Below are positions 13,061 through 24,843 of a DNA stretch of 64,000 nt, in pieces (the stretch's first letter is position 1; the number at the start of each line of letters is the position of its first letter). The notes under the pieces are model-generated. The model was not told the DNA's origin, made no database searches, and saw only the letters and a program-made list of their open reading frames with translations. This DNA comes from Erythroxylum novogranatense (lineage: Eukaryota; Streptophyta; Magnoliopsida; Malpighiales; Erythroxylaceae), in the NCBI GenBank assembly GCA_029891385.1, contig CM057228.1, forward strand, positions 60,147,783-60,211,782, in the 5' to 3' direction. The position numbers and the translations under genes are program-made.

Positions 13061-13405
13061 TGTAACACCCCACACCCGTAAGACCCGAACCCGATATCGT
13101 TGGTGATATCCGAGTCCGCGTCCCACGAGAGTGACGTACTACATCAGTCGATTTAAAATTTAGTATACTTTTTCTTTTCTTTTCTTTTTGTAGCCATTAA
13201 CTCCACGTTCACACGGCAAACACAGTAAGTAATTAAAATCCGTGTTCAATAAAAACCAGTTTAGATTATTACGGTCATTCAAGATTAATTACAATCAGTC
13301 AATGCAGTAAAATATTACTACCACAATGGCTCAGTAAAAATACAATGCCTTGTTATACAGTGATTGCGGAATATAATTTACTAAAACACTAATGCAGACA
13401 CGAAC
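13061..13405 (-). repeat. 5' LTR of element A, first segment
   Basis: Begins with the same TGTAACACCCCACACCCG terminus as the LTR at 5303 and runs colinear with it until 13405, where an inverted LTR of the same family interrupts it. The rest continues at 17824. Confidence 0.92.
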
Positions 13406-15924
13406 TGTAACATCCCACCCCCTCCTCAAAGGGTAAAATAGTAAAGTTGGCATAGGATGAGATTGATAAGGAATAATTAAAACTGTTCATGCATAATAGG
13501 ATTGATACACAGTATCAATCGTGTACATGGAATTACGGTAAATGCATTCTTGACATTCCCGGTAATTGGGCCTAACGGTATTTTATTGTGATTAACGTGG
13601 TTATGGGATTTGAAAAATTATTCTGAGTGCGCTGTTAAGCGTTTTTGATTTTAAGGGATTTATAGGAATTTTTCTGGATTTTTCCGGAGAAAATTCTCGG
13701 ACCGGCAAAATCGCCGGTAACTGGCCTAAACATGTCTTGGGGTAGAAAAAGGTAATTTTTGTGATTGAAAAATGATTTGGAGTGTACTGTTACATGTTTT
13801 ACAATTTTAGGGAATTTCAATAATGTTCAAAAAAATGATTCGGGGAAAATTCCCGGAAATTCCCGGACCGGAAAAAAATCGCTAAGTGGCGAACCGGTTG
13901 AATGCCTACTGTGATTTGATATTAAACCATTGCAATTTTGGTGGGACCCAAAATTGGACCCTTTAAATGGGTTGGAACCGAAAATGGGGGTGAAATGGTT
14001 TGGTTTTGGTTTTAATTTTGTCAAAACAAATATATTGTGATTGGTTGTTAATTTAGTTGACTTTTCAACTAATTCTCCTTTGGCCACCTAGCCACTCCCA
14101 TTAAATGCATGCATATCCATTATTTTCGGTGATGTCTTAAGGAAGAGAAGGAGCTAATGGTTTTATATGCTTTTTAGTCTCCAACCACCGAAAATTCTAC
14201 TTCCTTTACATCTCCATGGATTTTCATCTTCCTCCTTAAACCTTCCTCCAAACTTCAAGCCTCCTTCTTCTAGACACCAAGTTTCCTACTTATCATGGAG
14301 GGCTTTCACATGCATGAGGTTAGAAAGAGATTAGCACTTGTTAGGAAAGAATTCAAGAGAAGAGAATGTTGGAAAAGCTAATAGGTAAGTGGTTAAATTA
14401 TGCTTTGATCATGTAGTTTATGAATCATGGTAGGTAGAAACATTGAATGGGAGGTTTGGAGCACTTTTTATGCTTAGGGTTGCTGCATTAAATTAATGAC
14501 TATAATGGTTTGAATTAATGGGTATAAGGTTAGTTTGAAGTAGAAATGGATAAGGTAATATGAATACATGGTTTTAACTTGATTTGTGATTGAATTTTGA
14601 TGATTAATGTTAATTAGAATTGAGAAATTAAGTGCTGCAAATTTTTAGGTATTAGCCCAAGGACATGTATGAATGTGTATGAATGGTATAAGAACTGATT
14701 TGTGTTATTTGGATGCTTGATGATGTGTTAAAGGCAATGGAAATGAAAGGAAGTGAATAGAGAAGTAAATCTGGAAAATTGGAATTTTGATTAATGTTAC
14801 TGTTTTATTCATAACTGATTGTGTAGAAATGCAAATGAGGTAAGGTTAGTGGCCACTGAAACTTTGGGATGTTGGCTTCAATTTAGTTTGAAATGGGTGT
14901 TGTTGAATTCCAATTATAGAAGGGTGAAATTTTGCATGGAAAGTTACTGTTCCATTGCCTGTGAACAGTAACCGCAACCATGACATCTGAGTTTTGTTGA
15001 TTTTTATGAATTAATTGAGATGGAATTAGGGAAAATGATCTTCATGGAAGTTGTAGCATATTGAATTATCTTTCCATTGCGACTGATCTTGCTATTTTTA
15101 GAATTATGTATTGGGAGATATGAATTGATTACTAATGACTGGTTTTGAGAATTTTGGATGAAACCTAGCTTAAGTGTGATTTTGTGAGTTTACTGATTGG
15201 AGGCAATTTTAACATTTTATGTGGACTGAATTGGTGTGAGTGAGCTTCTGAAAAGTTGTAGAGGAAGCGATTATCTTGAAATTGATATTTGGTATGTAAT
15301 TTTAGAAGTCAGAATTGGGAGATATGATTTTCAAAACGGATCCTACATTAGGTTATGAATGGCTGATGATAACAGAAACTTCCATAACAATTTTGAAATT
15401 GTTAGAGATCGAATTGGGTGTTGAGTGCTTCATGAAAATGAAGTTTATGATGTTATCTTTACAAGAATATAAAGTTCTGATTTTATTGACTTATATACTG
15501 GAAGTTATGCTTTTGTAAGGTTACTGCCCATATTGAAGAATTTCAGGGACAGTGACATTGAATGAATTAATGGACTGGTTTAGAAATAGAATTTGATTTT
15601 GGATTGTTCATGAAAGTTGTAGAGGACATTGTGAACTTGTTGACCATATTTTGTGGTAATTTATTACTAAGGAATCAGTGAGTTATGAAATTGCAAATGT
15701 ACTGCCCTGTGTTGAGGGAAATTGTGAAGGCAGAAGGTTTGATGGCTTATTTGACACCCTTAGGGTTGGAATTGATTTTTATGGTCTTCTTGAGAGTTGT
15801 AGAGCTTTTCATAAGCTTTCCAATGAGGTATAGTGGGTATTTTTCTGATTTATGTGCTAAAAGTTAGAGTAGTTGGAAATTAGGAATTGAAAGCTGGAAA
15901 AAGAAAGGGCAAGGTAGTAGGAGG

Positions 15925-16118
15925 AACTCGAGGCTCATGAGGCGGCGTCCGCCTCATGGGAGGCGAGGCAGCTAGCCGTCTCGCGAGGGCGACGCTTCGC
16001 CTCGTGAGGGCGAAAACAGATGGACTGGTCGCGAGGGCGACGCCTCGCCCTCGCGACGAAATGAGGCGTATCCGCCTCGCGAGGGCGACGTCTCGCCCCC
16101 GCGAGGCAGGCGCATGGA
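15925..16118 (+). repeat. Palindrome cluster, CTCGCGAG type (solo LTR)
   Basis: A richer version of the GC island: TCTCGCGAGGGCGACG, GCCCTCGCGACG, CCTCGCGAGGGCGACG and related units repeat across about 190 bp. Spurious frames on both strands here are by-products of the GC-rich repeat. Confidence 0.85.
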
Positions 16119-17040
16119 CAGTACTGTTTTTGATTATTTTTTTTGTATTAAATGGTCCGTTTGTTCTTTTGTCAATTTCTTTCCCGTCCGACGTCCGATT
16201 GACCTGATTCCAGAGGCATCGGATTCGTTGAATATTTAATTTCATTTTCTGAGAAAACGGGAATTTTTAGACGGGAATTTGACGTAGCCCTATCGATTTT
16301 AACTTGTAAACACTGTTTTATTTAATTGAGGACCTATAGAGGTCCGAATTGCGCACCGTCAGCGCCTATGGATTTCTAATTTTTCATAGAATTTTATTAT
16401 GGGAAAATATTGAATTAGGACCGGGAATTCATGAACATGCATATTTCATCAACATGAGCACAAATTTCATATTTAGTGACTCGTATTTTTTCTGATTCAT
16501 ATAGAGGCCCAATTGGGCGTCGATTGACCGACGTCACAGAGGCTTTCGGCATTAGCTCGGAGTAATAGGTGAGTAACCTAGTTGGTTCCTCAACCTTTAT
16601 GTGTTTAAGATTTTGCTATTATGCCATGTGGAGATAATGGAGGTTTATGTGTATTTGACTTTGATTGATTTGGACCATAGGTTATCAAATATGGGAATGA
16701 GATAACGAAGTGCTATTTGTGTGTAACTGTTTGTGAATGGGAGATCTCGGACCAAAGGTTCGAGGGAATGGGGAAATTGATACTGAAGTGTTACTTATCC
16801 GTTTGATACATTGAATGTGACTTTTAAATGCGATATGGTATGATAAATTGGAAGAATATATGATTGAAATACCGGACCGAAGGTCCGAAGAAATAGGAAA
16901 TGGCATTGAATGTAAGTGATAGCAATAACTGTAAATGGAAATTGGAACATATGCATTCATACATAAGGACATGATCAGATAAAGGCAGTTGTGACCGGAG
17001 CAGCCACCGGATCAGGGCATATCACGCCCAACGTATGTGA

Positions 17041-17139
17041 GAGCTTTCAGCTCAACGCACAGGACCTCAGGTCCAACGTATTCAGAGCCTCAGGCTCAAT
17101 GTATCAGGGCTTCAAGCCCAATGTTTGAGCCATCGGCTC
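17041..17139 (+). repeat. Array of five 5-bp-arm mini-hairpins with compensated arms
   Basis: Units start at 17041, 17062, 17085, 17107 and 17127 (spacing 20-23 bp). Each is a 5-bp arm, a 3-nt loop and the complementary arm: GAGCT-TTC-AGCTC, GGACC-TCA-GGTCC, GAGCC-TCA-GGCTC, GGGCT-TCA-AGCCC and GAGCC-ATC-GGCTC. Each is followed by AACG or AATG. A weaker unit (GGGC...GCCC, then AACG) lies just upstream at 17015-17033. The arms differ between units while pairing is kept. Confidence 0.9.
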
Positions 17140-17823
17140 AACGCAATGTGAATTCTATCGGGACAGTTTAAAGCATACGGTCACAATAACATAATGAAAA
17201 TGGAAAGAGTCACATGCATTGCATTTGCACAAATGAGTGCTACGTGACATATACTGCTTTCATAATGGTATGAATTACTGTGAATGGTTTTCTGTTACTG
17301 GACATTGTTATTGGCCATTTATTGGTAATTGATGATTTCTGGACTGTACTGTACGCCATGGGCGTAATGCATGATTTGAGTGAACCATCGATGATGGTTT
17401 CTCACTGAGTTCGCAAAACTCACCCAAAATTTGCATATATTTTTCAGGTCTCAAGAATACTCCGGTTGACACGGAGTATGTCTCATGTAGACGAGTAAAG
17501 GTTAGAGGTCGGGATCGATTCAGGTTCGCATTAGTGTTTTAGTAAATTGTATTCGCAATCATTTGTATAACAAGGCATTGTATATTCTTGCATTGGTGAT
17601 TATAATTATTCTTGGATAATTGTAATAACTGAAGCTGGTTTTATTGAACACGGATTTTCATTACTTACGTGTTTTGCGTGTGAACGTGGAGTTAAGGGCT
17701 CAAAAAGAAAAAAAATTGTATCTTGAATTTTAAATCGACCGATGTAATACGCCACTCTCGTGGGACACGGACTCGGATATCACCAACGATATCGGGTTCG
17801 GGTCTTACGGTGTGGGTGTTACA

Positions 17824-20800
17824 CTAACCGATCCCGACCTCTAACCTTTACTCGTCTACGTAGAGATATACTCCGTGTCAACCGGGTATTCTTCAGACCT
17901 GAAAATAAATGCAAATTTTGGGTGAGTTTTATGAACTCGAGAAACCATCATCGATGGTTCACTAAATCATGCATTACGCCCATGGCGTCAAAGACAAAGA
18001 CAAGAATCATCAATTACCAATAAGCGATCAATAACCATATCCAAGAATAATAAACCATTCACAGTAATACATACCATCACGAAAGCAGTACTTATCACAA
18101 AACAGTCATTTATGCGAATGCAATGCATATGTGACTCTTTCCAGTTATTCAGTATTGTGCCCAAGTGCTCAGTCAGTGTTCAGTGGGGACGCGTCAGGGA
18201 TTTCTCCCCTCGGGCTCGTGGCCCGGTCAGTACAGTATGAGAGCTCGAAGCTCTTATCAGTAAAAATAGCAACTTGGGGCACGTCCATTATCTGATCATG
18301 CAATTATGCATGCAGTACAGTATGCAGTAAATGTACAGTGTTTGGCTATAAAGCCCAGTGTATCAGTGAATCAATGATATGGCTATAAAGCCCGATATAG
18401 CGATGTTGATGACGGTGGCTATAAAGCCCGATCTATCAATATCGGTATCATTGAAGACAAGTAAAATCATATAATACAATCCCATACATTACATGCCAGT
18501 ATTCATACAGTGATCATTCAATTCACTTTTGCACGTAATTCACGTTGAGCATGTAAACAACCAGAAATTTGAGAAACCAACTAGGTTACTCACCTATTAC
18601 TTCCGAGCTAATGCCGGAAAGCCTCTGTGACGTCGGTCAATCGATGCTCCAATTGGGCCTCTATATGAATCAGAGAAAGTACGAGTCACTAAATATGAAA
18701 TTTGTGCTCATGTTGATGAGATATGCATGTTCATGAATTCCCGGTCCTAATTCAATATTTTCCCATAAAGAAATTCTATGAAAAATTAGAAATTCATAGG
18801 CGCTGACGGTGCGCAATTCGGACGGGGCTACGTCAAATTCCCGTGTAAAAATTTCCTTTTTCTCATAATATGAAATTAAATGTTCAACGAATCCGATGCC
18901 TCTGGAATCAGGTCAATCGGACGTCGGACGGGAAAGAAATTGACAAAAGAACAATCGGATCAATTTATACCAAATAAAATCAAAACAATAATATATATAT
19001 ATATATTGAGAAGCACTGCCTCATGAGGCGTAGACGCCCTCGCGAGGTCGAATCATCCTGCTTCGTCGCGAGGGCAAGCCGTCGCCCTCGCGACCAGGCC
19101 AATTATCTCGCCCTCGCGAGGCTAGAAGTCGCCCTCGCGAGACGGCGAGTTCCCCTGCCTTGTCCTTTTTTTTTTTTTTCCAGATTTCAATTCCTAATTT
19201 CCAACTACTCTAACTTTTAGCACACAAATCAGAAAAATGCCCACTATACCTCATTGGAAAGCTTATGAAAAGCTCTACAATTCTCAAGAAGACCAAAAAA
19301 TTCAAATCCAACCTTAAGAGTCTAAAATAATCCATCAAACCTTCTGCCTAATCAATTTCCCTCAACACTGGGCAGTACATTGACAATTGCATAATTCACT
19401 GATTCTTCAGAAATAAATTACCACAAAAATATGGTCAATAATTTCACAATGTCCTCTACAACTTTCATGAACAATCCAAAATCAAATTCTATTTCTAAAC
19501 CAGTCAATTAATTCATTCAATGTCACTGTCCCTGAAATCCTTCAATATGGGCAGTAACCTTACAACAAGCATAACTCCCTATATACAAGTCAGTAAATTC
19601 AGAACTTTATATCCCTGAAAGATAACATCTCAAACTTCAATTTCCATGAAGCACTCAACCTCCAATTCAATCTCTAACAATTTCAAAACTGTTATGGAAG
19701 TTTCTGTTATGATCAGCCACTCATAACCTAATGTAGGGTTCACTTTTGAAAATCATAACTCCCAATTCTGACTTCTAAAATTACAAACCATATGTCATCT
19801 TCAAGGTAATCTTTTCCTCTACAACTTTTCAGAAGCTCACTCACAACAATTCAGTCCACATAAAATGTTAAAATTGCCTCCAATCAGTAAACTCACAAAA
19901 TCACACTTAAGCTAGGTTTCATAAAAAATGCTCAAAACCAGTCATTAGTAATCAATTCATATCTCCCAATACACAATTCTAAAATAGCAAGATCAGTAGC
20001 AATGGAAAGATAATCAAATATGCTACAACTTCCATGAAGACCATTCTCCTAATTCCATTTCAATTAATTCATAAAATCAACAAAACTCAGATGTTATGGT
20101 TGCGGTTACTGTTCATAGGCAATGGAACAGGAACTTTCCCATTCAAAATTCACCCTTCTATCATTGAAATTCAACAACACCTATTTCACACTAAATTGAA
20201 GCCAACATCCCAAAGTTTCAGTGGACACTAACCTTACCTCATTTGCATTTCTACACAATAAGTTATGAATAAAACAGTAACATCAATTAAAATTCCAACT
20301 TTCCAGATTTAAGGTTAACCTTAGTTCAACCACTCCCAATACCTTTTCACATCATTAAACATCACAATAAATACAAATTAAATCTTACTCCAGTCACACA
20401 GATACTAGGGTTAATACTGAAAATTTACAGCATTAAATTCCTCAATTCAGATACTCAATTAATTATCCATAATCAATTCAAAATCAAACCATATCATTAC
20501 TTTCAATTCAGTCATCACTTAGCTTTATGCCCTTATTTTAAATCATAATAGTCAACACTTTAATGTCTACATGAACCTTATACATGCTTTAAATCCTTAT
20601 ATTAACTACCCCATACTATCATGACATTTATTTCCATGTAAAACACATTTAAAGATCAAAACTTAAAGAAAACTTACCAAATCAAAACCTCCTTCAAACC
20701 TTCAACAATCACTCTCCAACTTCTACACCTAAGTACCAACCTCCTTCCTTCTCAAATATGCTCAAAACTCATCTTCTAGCTTTGAGGGAATTATAGAGTA

Positions 20801-21604
20801 GCTTGCAAAGATGAGAAAAGAGAAAAATTCGATGGCTGCAAAGAAGAGTTGAGTTTGTGTGGTTTGGATGCTAATAACCAAGGCTTAAACAACCCATTTC
20901 CTTTCCTTTTAACATATACGTCCGAGAGCATTTTGAGAGGAGCATTAAATGTTGCTTTTAAATGGCAACATGAGATTGGTCCACAAATCAAAGAAAAGTC
21001 AAGATATATTTGTTTAATCCAGATCAAAAATGTTACTCCATAAAACTCCAATGACCCTACTTTCAGTCCCAAAATAAAATACCCAATATTACAATATCAG
21101 TGGGTAGCGATTTTTGCTACCGAGAATCGACCGGTTCGCCAATTGGTGATTTATCCGGTCCGAGAAATTTCCCCGAATTATTTTTCTGAGAATTAATGAA
21201 ATTCCCTAAAATTATAAAACAGGTAACAGTGCACTCTAAATAATTTTTTAATCACAACAATTACCTTTTCTACCCCAAAACAAGTTTAGGCCAGTTACCG
21301 GCGATTTTGCCGGTCCGGGAATTTTCTCTGGAAAATTCCAGAAAAATTCCTATAAATCCCAAAAAAATGTAAAACCATATATGGTGCAGTCCAAACAATT
21401 GTCCAACCTCAATTATCCCATTAATTCCAATAAAATTACTTTAGGCCCAATTTCCGGGAATGTCATGAATACCGTAATTCCATATACACAATTGATACTG
21501 TGTATCGATCCTATTATGCATGAACAGTACTAAATATTCCCTATTAGTCTCATCCTATACCAATTTTACTATTTTACCCTTCCAGGAGGGGGTGGGATGT
21601 TACA
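17824..21604 (-). repeat. 5' LTR of element A, second segment
   Basis: Resumes the LTR colinearly with the left copy (CTAACCGATCCCGACC corresponds to about 5638) and ends GGTGGGATGTTACA at 21604, followed by ATCAA. Segments 1 and 2 together give about 4.12 kb, close to the 4.17 kb of the 3' LTR. The first five bases are the solo LTR's target duplication. It contains a GAGCT-CGA-AGCTC hairpin at 18241-18253 and three GGCTATAAAGCC-type hairpins near 18345-18430. Confidence 0.92.
19020..19160. repeat. Palindrome cluster, CTCGCGAG type (element A, 5' LTR)
   Basis: Counterpart of 6872-7012 and better preserved: GCCCTCGCGAGG, GTCGCGAGGG, GCCCTCGCGACC, GCCCTCGCGAGG and GCCCTCGCGAGAC follow one another. 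A (TA)n tract precedes it at about 18992-19006. Confidence 0.85.
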
Positions 21605-21609
21605 ATCAA

Positions 21610-22900
21610 TATTTCTATCTATTACCAACATATGAAAAATAAGACCAAGAATCCTTAAATCATCTAATTTTAAATTTGATTTCACTCTATATAATGGGAA
21701 TGGAATCATTTAACTATGAAAAATGGAAATAACCTTAATGAATTAATAGAGATCATTATATGGTGTAGCTGAATGAAGTATAGTTATGAAGGTGACAAAT
21801 GAGTCTCCAATATATGATTAAGTTACCTAGTGCATAGTGTTTAGGATAAGCACAATAAAAAAAATCTTCTCTAATCTTTTCATAAACAAAGATTCCTTCC
21901 TAGAAGTTTTTATTACTAAAATTATAATGCATCTATCTCTATATAGTAACAAAGGTAGGTGTAACTTTCTTATTAGAGCAAATTGGAACCTCTTATAAGC
22001 TAAATTTTAGCTATGGTATTTTATTTTCACTATGATTTCCATTTTTTTACTACTCTAGTTATAAACATTTTCATAGTATGTAGAGGTTACTATCTTAAGC
22101 TCTCATATAGTTTGATTATGGAAGCCTTGATCTCACTTTGTAAACTTTTAGACCTTTGAAGCATTAATTCATTTAAAATTTTTATATTCTTTAGCTTTCA
22201 TTTAAACAAATTTGTTTTGAATCTATTTTCATGCCATTTGTTCCTCTTCTTCATTATTCCTTATTTATAGAATTCAAAATAAAATATAATAAATTCCAAT
22301 TAACCAAAATTAAAATAAAATTCATGTCCTTAAATTATAATAAAAAATTAGTGATTTCTAGAAATCAATTAAAGTCCATTGTCTATAAATATTCATAATT
22401 ATGATTCAATTATGAAAATCAAAATTTAAATGAATAAAATTGAAGAGAATAGATATATTAGACCTAAAATTACACTTATTTATGCAAATTAGACATGATA
22501 AATTGCAATCAATCGTAATAATCATATACAATTGGCCATGAGTTTATTTAAACTGAATTTAATGAGATGAAATTTTGATACAATAAATAAAAATAAAATA
22601 TAATGGATGTAATAAAAGGTTAAACTAAATTAAGTATCATCAATGACTTTGTTTATACTTAAGTTAAATCAAATCGTTTTATGAGAGTTGATAGTAGGAA
22701 GTAAGGTGATAATATTGTAAAATTTTAAGAGGTTAAACAATATTTTTAAATTATAAGGAGGATTTTGATAATTTGTAATGTTGCCAAATAATATAATAAA
22801 AATTTTGAAAGAAAATAAACTTTTTGAAAGTGTGGAATAACCCTAAAGGTATATATAACTTTATTTATAACATTTTGTAAATTAGTTTTACATACAATAA
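21610..22900. other. AT-rich stretch without recognisable genes
   Basis: No frame longer than chance, no LTR terminus and no RNA gene was recognised between the end of element A and the 3' limit of the minus-strand LINE. Confidence 0.6.
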
Positions 22901-23240
22901 TAAGATAAAACTAAATTTGACATATCTAAGTAAATTTAATCATATCTATTGTAGCTAACATGTTTCTTAAAGCTAACCATGTAGTAATTGCATGGATGGG
23001 ACCACTTTTAGGAAATTTAATTAATTTATACCAAGTTACCCTTGGGTTAGGGTGCATGAAGAAGTTCTTAGTAGATTGATTAGTGAATTTTCTTGAGGAA
23101 TGGGGAGTTTGGATGACCCTATCTTCTATATCATCTCTTAGCTTGTAACTTATATAACTTCAACTGGCCTCTCAATATGCTTAATGCACTATTGTTGATT
23201 AGCTATTAGCTTATTGAACTAGGCTTTAGAATTTAGCATG

Positions 23241-23441
23241 TATCTTCGGTGGAACAGATTAGGGTACAAGTATAAAGGGCCCTTTATGGACCAATTAACA
23301 AACCATATTTCGGTGCTTCCCATTTCCTATCATACATATGTATCTTAAGTGGAACAGATTAGGGTACAAGTATAAAGGGCCCTTTATGGACTAGTTAACA
23401 AACCATATCTTTGTGCTTCTCCCATTTCCTATGATACATTT
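23241..23441 (-). repeat. 100-bp tandem duplication inside the LINE
   Basis: Two copies start at 23241 and 23341, exactly 100 bp apart, sharing GGAACAGATTAGGGTACAAG and the following AAAGGGCCCTTTATGGAC. The duplicated unit encodes the LINE GNG-x-S-T-K-I-W-F-V-N-W block, and 100 bp breaks the frame. Copies differ at several bases, so the duplication is not recent. Confidence 0.9.
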
Positions 23442-24289
23442 GAAAGCTTGAGTAAATTTATCTCTCATTTTCAATATGTTTTATCAGGTCTAAGAGGAAT
23501 TGAGGTTATTTTATTTCTTAAAAGTTTTTTTCTTAAAATGCTCACTATGGATCTACTAAACCCATAGGTTCTCTTTGTTGACTAGGAGCTTCCATATACT
23601 TTTGGCTCATAGAACTTTGCTAGTTAAGATAACAGAGTTTAATCCTAAGCCACATGTAGGACCCCAAATTTTTGTTTTCTTGATGTTATTAAGTATGAAT
23701 TAATTTGATTTATGATTTATGGCATAGATTGATTTTATTGAAAATATTCATGGAAACTTAGGATTGAATTGAAGTTAGTGTGAAATAAATGTTATGGAAG
23801 AGTAGATATGTTAAGGGCAAAATGGTCAAGGCATGTGAGTTATGAGGTTTTAGGCTTAACTTGAGGGGCATTTGAGTCATTGTCTTATTGTTAGGTTAAA
23901 GGAGTTAGAAGAAAAGAAAAGAAAAGAAGAAATAGAAAGAAGAGAACGAAGGAGAACGGCGGCAGTGAAGAGAGGAAGAAGAAGAGAAAAAGAGAAAGCT
24001 TCGTTTAAGGATTTTTGACAGATTTCAAGCATTCTTATGGTAAGATATACTCTTCCACTCTTGTTTAGGATGAATCTAAGCTTAGTATTGTTTGAAATGA
24101 GGATGAAATCGTGGAGTTAGGGTTTATGGGTAAGATTTGTAGATTTGCATGGGTTGTTGAGTTTTTGATGCTTTTAGTGTTAGAATAAGTTTAGAATGGT
24201 AGTATATGACATGAATCATGGCTTAGATATGTTGTAGTAGGAGAATGGAAGGTTTTTAAGGTTTGAAAATGGCGAAAACTGGGTTTGGG

Positions 24290-24470
24290 AGTCGACCCTC
24301 CCGTCCGCACGTTACGACGCGCCGCGGCGTGCGTGATTTTAATGGGAATTTAGCACGACGCGGCGAGAGGCCCGCGGCGTGCGGGGAAGGCTTGCACGCC
24401 GCGGCGTGCGTGATTTTTATTGGGATTTCGCATGACGCGGCGAGAGGCGGGCCTCGCCATGACATCACAG
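24290..24470 (+). repeat. Palindrome cluster, CGCCGCGGCG type (LTR B)
   Basis: GCGCCGCGGCGTGCGTGATT recurs with a 77-bp period (GCCGCGGCGT at 24321 and 24398), alternating with GACGCGGCGAGAGG. The core CGCCGCGGCG is self-complementary. The overlapping 94- and 121-codon frames on the two strands are by-products of this repeat. Confidence 0.85.
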
Positions 24471-24767
24471 CGTCTTGTGACCTTGGCCATGGCCGCAGTC
24501 GTTCATTGCATGAAGGCAATTTCGCCACGGCGAACCCCAATTTTCCAGAATTGATTTTTTTAGTGTTTTTCTCATATCTTTTGCTACAGAAGTCCTTTTG
24601 GGGTGATTTTAGAGGCGTTGTGAACTAGAGAGATAGATCTACAAGTCTTATGAAGAAATGAAGTACTGAATCAATTTCTAAGACTATGAAATTTAGGATG
24701 GAAGTTAAGAATGGGGAATTATGGTTTCAACATGAGTTTTTGAATAAGATTGTGGTTCTTATTTTAG

Positions 24768-24843
24768 GAGAACAAGAGAGGCAAGAGGATCAAGAGGCTC
24801 TAGAGGAAACTCATTCCTAGGCAAGAACAAGCAAGGAATTCAG
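24768..24843 (+). other. Exon-like conserved block in LTR B
   Basis: A purine-rich 76-nt block bounded by TTCTTATTTTAG| and CAG|GTGGGTT. Corresponding blocks lie at 62719-62795 (LTR I) and 49315-49387 (element F), each followed by AG|GTGGGT. A further 3' splice-like site CCCCCATTCAG|GTGACG at 25533 is mirrored at 63503 and 50150. Read as exon 2 of an LTR leader; unproven. Confidence 0.4.

Larger units (their letters stand above)
14395..17457 (+). other. Putative intron within the LTR leader (A family)
   Basis: In the LTR sense direction AATAG|GTAAGTGG at 14395 matches a strong 5' splice site and ATATATTTTTCAG|GTCT ending at 17457 matches a 3' splice site. The same pair can be found on the minus strand in the LTR copies of element A (about 8544 to 5710 and 20677 to 17899). 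The interval would remove the subrepeats, palindrome cluster and hairpin array. This is inferred from motifs only. Confidence 0.4.
13406..17823 (+). mobile_element. Solo LTR of the element A family, inserted in inverse orientation
   Basis: Begins TGTAACATCCCACCCCCTCC, the reverse complement of the end of the element A LTRs, and ends GGTGTGGGTGTTACA. It is one complete LTR (4418 bp) with no primer site or interior beside it. The flanks are CGAAC (13401-13405) and CTAAC (17824-17828), a 5-bp target duplication with one mismatch. It sits inside the 5' LTR of element A, so it is younger than A. Solo LTRs usually arise by LTR-LTR recombination, deleting the interior. Together with the adjoining half of the host LTR it forms a multi-kilobase inverted repeat. 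Its sense strand (plus) carries the splice-like pair, the CTCGCGAG cluster and the hairpin array described separately. Confidence 0.93.
5303..21604 (-). mobile_element. Element A: long-LTR Ty3/gypsy-type element, non-coding interior
   Basis: Two direct LTRs (5303-9473; 13061-13405 plus 17824-21604) flank a 3587-bp interior and the whole is bordered by ATCAA. On the minus strand the 5' LTR is followed by a tRNA-Met primer site (13041-13054), and the 3' LTR is preceded by a polypurine tract (9474-9486). Just before the polypurine tract, the frame ENFEDEILIRRGE resembles the polyprotein end of plant chromoviruses. No gag, protease, reverse transcriptase, RNase H or integrase block was recognised, so mobility would have depended on proteins in trans, as in LARD-type elements. 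A same-family solo LTR in inverse orientation interrupts its 5' LTR. The assignment to gypsy is inferred from the primer site, polypurine tract and tail; the lineage (Tekay/Del-like) is a guess. Confidence 0.9.

Noticed and set aside
15880..16245. 121-codon minus-strand frame and 83-codon plus-strand frame
   Set aside because: Arg/Ala-rich translations of the CTCGCGAG repeat in the solo LTR; by-product of composition.
13406..17823. Reading the three A-family LTRs as one element with inverted LTRs
   Set aside because: ATCAA flanks only the outer pair, and the inverted copy has its own near-perfect 5-bp duplication, so it is a separate nested insertion.
24256..24628. Overlapping frames of 94 and 121 codons on opposite strands
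   Set aside because: They lie on the GC-rich palindromic repeat of LTR B, where stop codons are scarce on both strands; no protein motif is visible.
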